In this document: one piece after another, positions 5,413-9,394 of the stretch
How the letters are laid out: the number at the start of each line of letters is the position of its first letter
How positions within the stretch are numbered: the first letter of the stretch is position 1
Source of the DNA: an uncultured bacterium
GTDB lineage: Bacteria > Bacillota > Clostridia > Oscillospirales > Ruminococcaceae
Direction: 5' to 3'
DNA: 9,394 nt
NCBI GenBank assembly: GCA_905214265.1
Contig: CAJMLQ010000113.1
Span: 1 to 9,394, forward strand
Position numbers and translations under genes: made by a program
The notes under the pieces: generated by a model
Seen by the model: only the letters and a program-made list of their open reading frames with translations
The model's database searches: none
Told to the model about the DNA's origin: nothing

Positions 5413-6273
5413 ATGGAAAAGGAATTTCCTCGTACGATTGTGGGAGGCGTCTCCCTGTCCCGTATGATTATCGGAAGCAACTGGCTTGCTGGATGGAGTC
5501 ACCGCAGTCCGGCCGCAGACCATATGATCGAACAGCACCACCACAACCCAGATACCATCGTTCCCATGCTTATGACATTTTTAAATGCCGGGGTGGATAC
5601 TATGATGGCGCCCTTTACCGCTGTCCCCCACATTCTTCGCGCCGTGCGGGAGGCGGAGGAAAAAACCGGACGGAAGATGATTCTGGTGGATACTCCCTGG
5701 TTCAATGTTGATGATACCCCTGCGGCCCGTAAGGAGGCTGAAACGGCGATTCAAAAAAGCCGGGAGGCCGGTGCTACTTTCTGTCTGATCCACCATTCTA
5801 CCGCTGAGAAGCTGGTAAACAAAAACACCCAGACCATCGACCGCCTGGATGACTACACCAAAATGATCCGCGATGCCGGGATGATTCCGGGCCTGTCGGC
5901 GCATATGCCGGAGCTGGTTGTTTACAGCGACCTGAACGGCTACGATGTGGAAACCTACATCCAAATTTACAACTGCATGGGCTTTTTGATGCAGGTAGAG
6001 ATTGAAACAGTTAACTCCATCATCCGCAGCGCTAAAAAGCCGGTCATGACCATTAAATCCATGACAGCTGGGCGCTGCACGCCTTTCGTTGGACTGAATT
6101 TCTCCTGGGCCACCCTCCGGCCATGCGATATGGTCACGGTCGGCTGTTTCAGCGCAGAAGAGGCGCAGGAGGACATCAATATCTCCCTGGCCGCTCTGGG
6201 CCAAGAGGATCTGCAGCTGGGCATCCGGCATAGCCCCAACCCCAACCAGGCTGCTTTTGGAAAAACCGAGTAA
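5413..6273 (+). CDS. Uncharacterised TIM-barrel-like protein, distantly aldo/keto reductase-like
   Basis: A 286-residue soluble protein I cannot assign to a named family. It opens with SRMIIGSNWLAGWSH (16-30), recalling the first strand and Gly-rich turn of aldo/keto reductases. The C-terminal part, PVMTIKSMTAGR (210-221), LNFSWATLRPCDMVTVGCFS (228-247) and a following EEAQEDIN, matches the order of the last barrel strands in that superfamily. The aldo/keto tetrad (Asp, Tyr, Lys, His) is not recognisable: the region that should read DTA-x2-Y is GVDTMMAPF (60-68), and the lysine strand reads MILVDTPWF (89-97). HHH (42-44), HH (127-128) and SAHMPE (162-167) are possible catalytic or metal residues. 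From memory, similar uncharacterised TIM-barrel proteins occur in other phyla. No signal peptide. AGGAG (5401-5405) precedes the ATG. It is a single-gene unit with its own terminator, diverging from the Gfo/Idh operon, so it may act on the same substrate. Confidence 0.75.
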   Translation: MEKEFPRTIVGGVSLSRMIIGSNWLAGWSHRSPAADHMIEQHHHNPDTIVPMLMTFLNAGVDTMMAPFTAVPHILRAVREAEEKTGRKMILVDTPWFNVDDTPAARKEAETAIQKSREAGATFCLIHHSTAEKLVNKNTQTIDRLDDYTKMIRDAGMIPGLSAHMPELVVYSDLNGYDVETYIQIYNCMGFLMQVEIETVNSIIRSAKKPVMTIKSMTAGRCTPFVGLNFSWATLRPCDMVTVGCFSAEEAQEDINISLAALGQEDLQLGIRHSPNPNQAAFGKTE

Positions 6274-6282
6274 ACCGGCAAG

Positions 6283-6324
6283 ACCGCCTGACGCCCTCGA
6301 AGGAGGGACGGCAGGCGGTTTTGT
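6283..6324 (+). terminator. Intrinsic terminator of the TIM-barrel-like gene
   Basis: ACCGCCTG (6283-6290) pairs with CAGGCGGT (6312-6319), enclosing a second stem CCCTC/GAGGG (6294-6298 with 6303-6307) capped by GAAG; a TTTTGTT run follows. It starts 10 nt after the TAA. It lies between convergent genes, but the minus-strand side lacks a good T-tract, so it acts mainly on the plus strand. Confidence 0.85.
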
Positions 6325-7347
6325 TCAAACAGATTTTCCAGCCAAAATTTCCTGGTAGTCGCGATAATTATCGGCGAGAAGTCGGGGCGTGTCCAGCCCA
6401 TAGGGGCAGCGGCTGCTGCATTGGCCGCAGTGCAGACAATCCTCGATTTTCCGCATTTTAGCTTGCCCTTCAGCCGTCAGCTGGGCTGCGGAAGGAGCGC
6501 GGCGGATCAGGAGCGACATTCTGGCGCAGTTATTGATCTCAATGCCGGCCGGACAGGGCATGCAGTATCCGCAGCCCCGGCAGAATTCCCCTGCCAGCTG
6601 CTCCCGGTCGCGGTCGATCACTTCCCGGATTTCCGGAATCATTTGCGGCGGATTGTCCACATACGAAAGAAATTCGTCAAGCTCCCATTCCCTTTGAACG
6701 CCCCAAATAGGGAGCACATGAGAAAACTGGTCCAGGTAGGCATATGCGGCGGCAGAATTGGTAATCAGGCCGCCGGAAAGCGCCTTCATTGCTAGGAAGC
6801 CCATCCCCTTTTGTCTGCAGGCCTCCACCACAGCTAGATCCTTTTCACTGGCCAGATAGCTGAACGGGAACTGCAGCGTGTCATACAGGCCGGATTCGAT
6901 GGCCTCCATCGCCACGGCAAGGCGGTGATTGGTAATGCCGATGAAGCGGATTTTCCCCTGTCGCTTCGCTTCCTGCATTGCTTCGTAAAGCCCGGTCCCG
7001 TCGCCGGGTTTCGGACAAAAATCCGGATTGTGGAACTGAAAAATGTCCACATAATCTGTGCGAAGCCGGCGCAGGCTGGTTTCCAGATCGCTCCAGAATC
7101 CCGCGACCGTGATGGAAGGTGTTTTTGTCGCGAAAAAAATCCGGTTTCGAACGCCGTGGAGAGCGTAGCCAAGTTTTTCCTCGCTGTCGGTGTAGCTGTG
7201 GGCAGTGTCGAAAAAGGTGATTCCCTTCTCAAAGGCCTTGCAAAGCAGAACCTTTGCTTCTGCCAAGGAAATGCGTTGGATCGGGAGCGCGCCAAATCCG
7301 TTTTTATTGACGGTGATCCCTGTTCTTCCCAATAGGACTTGTGACAT
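6325..7347 (-). CDS. Aldo/keto reductase with C-terminal pair of [4Fe-4S] motifs
   Basis: A 340-residue protein joining an aldo/keto reductase barrel to a ferredoxin-like tail. The catalytic tetrad is complete: Asp47 and Tyr52 in FFDTAHSY, Lys75 in FFATKT, and His106 in FQFHNPD. KIRFIGITNH (132-141) and MGFLAMKALSGG (182-193) are standard barrel strands. The tail has CRGCGYCMPCP (256-266; Cys256, 259, 262, 265) and CLHCGQCSSRCP (304-315; Cys304, 307, 310, 314), each able to hold a [4Fe-4S] cluster. This architecture is common in anaerobes; the enzyme probably couples carbonyl/alcohol chemistry to ferredoxin-type electron flow, with unknown substrate. The ATG at 7347 is preferred to one at 7419 because GAGGG lies 5 nt upstream, the barrel's first strand starts at once, and the longer version would overlap the preceding gene. 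It is last in a minus-strand operon, 40 bp after the membrane-protein gene. Confidence 0.92.
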   Translation of the reverse strand: MSQVLLGRTGITVNKNGFGALPIQRISLAEAKVLLCKAFEKGITFFDTAHSYTDSEEKLGYALHGVRNRIFFATKTPSITVAGFWSDLETSLRRLRTDYVDIFQFHNPDFCPKPGDGTGLYEAMQEAKRQGKIRFIGITNHRLAVAMEAIESGLYDTLQFPFSYLASEKDLAVVEACRQKGMGFLAMKALSGGLITNSAAAYAYLDQFSHVLPIWGVQREWELDEFLSYVDNPPQMIPEIREVIDRDREQLAGEFCRGCGYCMPCPAGIEINNCARMSLLIRRAPSAAQLTAEGQAKMRKIEDCLHCGQCSSRCPYGLDTPRLLADNYRDYQEILAGKSV

Positions 7348-7387
7348 AAAAACCCTCGTTTCTGAATAAACGTTGCTGCAGGTGGAG

Positions 7388-8251
7388 TTAATGTTGATCT
7401 TCTCCGTTGTCCCGGGCATTTTTCCGGGTTAGTTTCAGATGCTCCCTGATCCGGTCCAGTGCGTCGTTCTGACGTGCGGACGAAAGGTTTGGGAATGCCT
7501 TCAACAGCCTCCTGTGGAGCCAGCCGTTGCCCTTTGCGGCAGCGGCTGCTTTTTTACGCCTTTCTTCCACAAACTCCCGGAGGGAAATGCCTTCCGGCAG
7601 ACGGTACTGATCCAAGTGAGCTTCCAGGGAAGCGCGGGATTCCTGGGTCTTCTCCCGCATTTCCTCACGGAGCTGTCCGGCAGCCGCTTCGGTGCGAACG
7701 CGGATCTCCTCGAGAATCCGCTGAATTTCCTGAAGCTTGCCCTTGAGGATGAGAATCGAACGTACGGTGACAAAGGTATCCACCAGAAAGATCCCGGCGA
7801 TCCCGGCGCTGAGCCATGGCAGCAGTGAAGAAGGCAACCTCCCGACCATGCCGGAGATCCATGGATGCAGCACCCGCAACAGCAAAACGCAGAGTCCGCC
7901 GAACATCAGGGAGTTGAGCAGGCAAACCCGTCCGTTGATTTGAAACCTGTAGCGGGAATAGTCCCACCACTTCATGTGAAACAGCTTTTCCAACAGTACG
8001 GAGGTTAGGTATTCCAGAACAGTTGTGACGACCATCCCCGAAAGAAAGAGGGCGACCAGGTTACGCTCTGCGGAACGGAGCAGCCAAATGACCAGAATAG
8101 CGCCGACCCCATAAACTGGGCAGACCGGGCCGTTCAAAAAACCACGGTTTACGAATTTTCGGCTCCCGATGGAGCAATAGGCCGTTTCACAGGCCCATCC
8201 CAAAATACTATAGGCGGTGAAATATAAAAACCACTGGCAGGCCGTTTCCAT
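7388..8251 (-). CDS. CmpB-like membrane protein (putative ABC transporter type IV family)
   Basis: A 287-residue integral membrane protein of the family labelled putative ABC transporter permease (CmpB-like). Family motifs are RKFVNRGFLNGPVCPVYGVG (31-50), where the invariant RGFLNGP-x-CP-x-YG sits, and WWDYSRYRFQINGRVCLLN (95-113). About five hydrophobic segments are visible (near 5-25, 45-60, 66-88, 110-128, 143-165). From about 168 on there is a charged, Arg/Glu-rich cytosolic tail of roughly 120 residues, probably coiled coil (KLQEIQRILEEIRVR) then a basic Lys/Ala stretch. No ATPase partner lies nearby, so the transporter label is weak and the function is unknown. GGGAGG lies 6 nt before the ATG. 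It begins 18 bp after the activase/dehydratase gene ends, so they are co-transcribed. Confidence 0.85.
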   Translation of the reverse strand: METACQWFLYFTAYSILGWACETAYCSIGSRKFVNRGFLNGPVCPVYGVGAILVIWLLRSAERNLVALFLSGMVVTTVLEYLTSVLLEKLFHMKWWDYSRYRFQINGRVCLLNSLMFGGLCVLLLRVLHPWISGMVGRLPSSLLPWLSAGIAGIFLVDTFVTVRSILILKGKLQEIQRILEEIRVRTEAAAGQLREEMREKTQESRASLEAHLDQYRLPEGISLREFVEERRKKAAAAAKGNGWLHRRLLKAFPNLSSARQNDALDRIREHLKLTRKNARDNGEDQH

Positions 8252-8269
8252 ATATATCCTCCCGTCTGG

Positions 8270-9394
8270 TCATTCGGTTTTTGCATTGGCCAGCATGAGC
8301 TTGATACGGTTCTGCTGGTTGACGGCGCTGGCGCCTGGGTCGTAATCCACGGCAACCAGGTTTGCGTCTGGATTCTGCTCCTTGATGGAACGGATCATCC
8401 CCTTGGCAACGATATGATTGGGCAGACAGCCAAAGGGCTGGGTGCAGATGACGTTGCGGACACCCTCGTGAATCAGTTCCAGGATTTCAGCGGTCAAAAG
8501 CCAGCCTTCACCCATTTTCACGCCGTGGTTGATGTAGGGCTCAGACAGGGTCACCGTCTTGTCAAAAGGCGTCTGGGCTTGAAAAATGCCCTGCCGTTGG
8601 ATAGCCGCGATGACATCTTTTTGCTTTTTCAGGAGGTAGCGGTAAGCAAATTTGGAGATTTGGTATTTGGTGCGGCTGCCTCCGTAAAGATCCTGGTCCA
8701 CTAAGCCGTTGTAAACGCAGTACATGCAGAAGTCCAAAAGCCCCGGGACAACGACCTCAGCACCCTCTGAGAGGAGAAAACTCTCCAGATTGTTGTTCCC
8801 CAGGGGCGAATATTTTACGTAGATCTCACCCACGATGCCAACGCGGATCTTCTTCTCACCGGTTTTGGGGATCTTGGCGAAATCAGCAAGAATCTCGTCA
8901 TAAAATTTTTGAATATGGCTGTAATGAACGATCCGGGTAGAGGCAAACTCATCCAAAAGCCGCTTCTGCCAGCGGTCAACCATGGCTTGCGTGTCCCCTT
9001 TTCGGACCTCATAAGGAGTGCATTGATTGGAAAGCAGCGTCAGAAGATCGCCGAGCAGGACTGCATAAAGAAACTGAACGATCATCGGCAGCGTCAGCTT
9101 AAATCCGGGATTGGATTCCAACCCGCCGAAGCTAAGGGAAATCACCGGAATGTGGCCGTAGCCGCTTTTTTCCAGGGCCTTGCGGAGAAGGTGAATGTAA
9201 TTGGAAGCACGGCAGCCTCCGCCAGTCTGGGTAATCATCAGGGCCACTTTGTCCAAGTCATATTTTCCGCTTTCCAGCGCGTCGATGAACTGGCCGATAA
9301 CCAGCAGAGCGGGATAACAGGTATCGTTATGGACGTTGCGCAACCCTTCATTGACCACTGAGCGGCTGTCGTTCGCCAGCACCACGCTGTGGTA
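8270..9394 (-). CDS. 2-hydroxyacyl-CoA dehydratase/activase-like protein (C-terminal part)
   Basis: The last 374 residues of a protein whose start lies beyond base 9394. It matches the C-terminal part of the large fusion proteins that join a BadF/BcrA-type activase ATPase to CoA-enzyme-activase (DUF2229-like) and HgdB-like dehydratase regions, about 1400 residues in full. Signatures are HNDTCYPALL (23-32), TGGGCRASNY (57-66), QPFGCLPNHI (320-329) and GIVGEIYVKYSPLGNNNLES (187-206); the cysteines, about 27, 62, 126 and 324, are likely Fe-S ligands. Known relatives use ATP to drive a one-electron activation of a dehydratase acting on (R)-2-hydroxyacyl-CoA; whether these stand-alone fusions have that substrate is not known. 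The codon at 9385 is an internal GTG, since the frame stays open to the window edge. It heads the visible part of the minus-strand operon. Confidence 0.88.
   Translation of the reverse strand, partial: YHSVVLANDSRSVVNEGLRNVHNDTCYPALLVIGQFIDALESGKYDLDKVALMITQTGGGCRASNYIHLLRKALEKSGYGHIPVISLSFGGLESNPGFKLTLPMIVQFLYAVLLGDLLTLLSNQCTPYEVRKGDTQAMVDRWQKRLLDEFASTRIVHYSHIQKFYDEILADFAKIPKTGEKKIRVGIVGEIYVKYSPLGNNNLESFLLSEGAEVVVPGLLDFCMYCVYNGLVDQDLYGGSRTKYQISKFAYRYLLKKQKDVIAAIQRQGIFQAQTPFDKTVTLSEPYINHGVKMGEGWLLTAEILELIHEGVRNVICTQPFGCLPNHIVAKGMIRSIKEQNPDANLVAVDYDPGASAVNQQNRIKLMLANAKTE

Noticed and set aside
5581..6231. 216-codon minus-strand open frame
   Set aside because: Fully opposite the TIM-barrel-like gene, without a ribosome site or coherent motifs.
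3826..6273. Equivalence to the DgpA-DgpB-DgpC C-glycoside cleavage genes
   Set aside because: Only the Gfo/Idh member is shared in kind; the TIM-barrel-like protein does not resemble a xylose-isomerase-type subunit and no small-subunit homolog is present.
7345..7419. Longer aldo/keto reductase from an ATG at 7419
   Set aside because: It would overlap the membrane-protein gene by 32 bp and add 24 residues unlike the family N-terminus; the ATG at 7347 has a good ribosome site.
1..9394. CRISPR arrays, insertion sequences, tRNA genes, phage genes
   Set aside because: No regularly spaced repeats, transposase motifs, cloverleaf sequences or phage proteins were seen on either strand.

Overview
The window looks like chromosomal DNA of a gut-type anaerobic Firmicute (Bacillota, class Clostridia, probably Oscillospiraceae or a relative). 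This is inferred from protein content: an XpaC/TelA pair, a 2-hydroxyacyl-CoA dehydratase/activase-like protein, an aldo/keto reductase with ferredoxin clusters, a CmpB-type membrane protein and a DinG/XPD-like helicase-nuclease. Moderate GC, strong AGGAGG-type ribosome binding sites and consensus sigma-A promoters agree with it. No tRNA, rRNA, CRISPR array, insertion sequence or phage gene was seen.

Layout. (1) 1-1149, minus: N-terminal half of a helicase with an N-terminal PD-(D/E)XK nuclease-like domain and an XPD-type Fe-S segment, from a TTG start. (2) 1150-1331: divergent promoter region. (3) 1332-3769, plus: a two-gene envelope-stress-type operon, xpaC-like then telA-like, closed by a symmetrical bidirectional terminator. 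(4) 3826-5147, minus: a Gfo/Idh/MocA dehydrogenase and a small BFD-like [2Fe-2S] protein, co-transcribed from a consensus promoter. (5) 5148-5412: a second divergent control region with a perfect 8-bp dyad and two small leader hairpins. (6) 5413-6273, plus: an uncharacterised TIM-barrel-like protein with distant aldo/keto reductase flavour but no recognisable catalytic tetrad, then a terminator. (7) 6325-9394, minus: a compact operon, in transcription order the C-terminal part of a large activase/dehydratase protein, a CmpB-like membrane protein with a helical cytosolic tail, and an aldo/keto reductase carrying two [4Fe-4S] motifs.

Working together. The xpaC/telA pair is a known association, linked to membrane or toxic-compound tolerance without a defined biochemical role. 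The part most worth attention is 3826-6273. A sugar-type dehydrogenase and a [2Fe-2S] protein are transcribed away from an orphan TIM-barrel protein, sharing a control region with a candidate operator. An oxidoreductive sugar or glycoside pathway is a reasonable hypothesis but is not shown by the sequence. Functions at the level of substrate cannot be assigned for any of the metabolic genes here.
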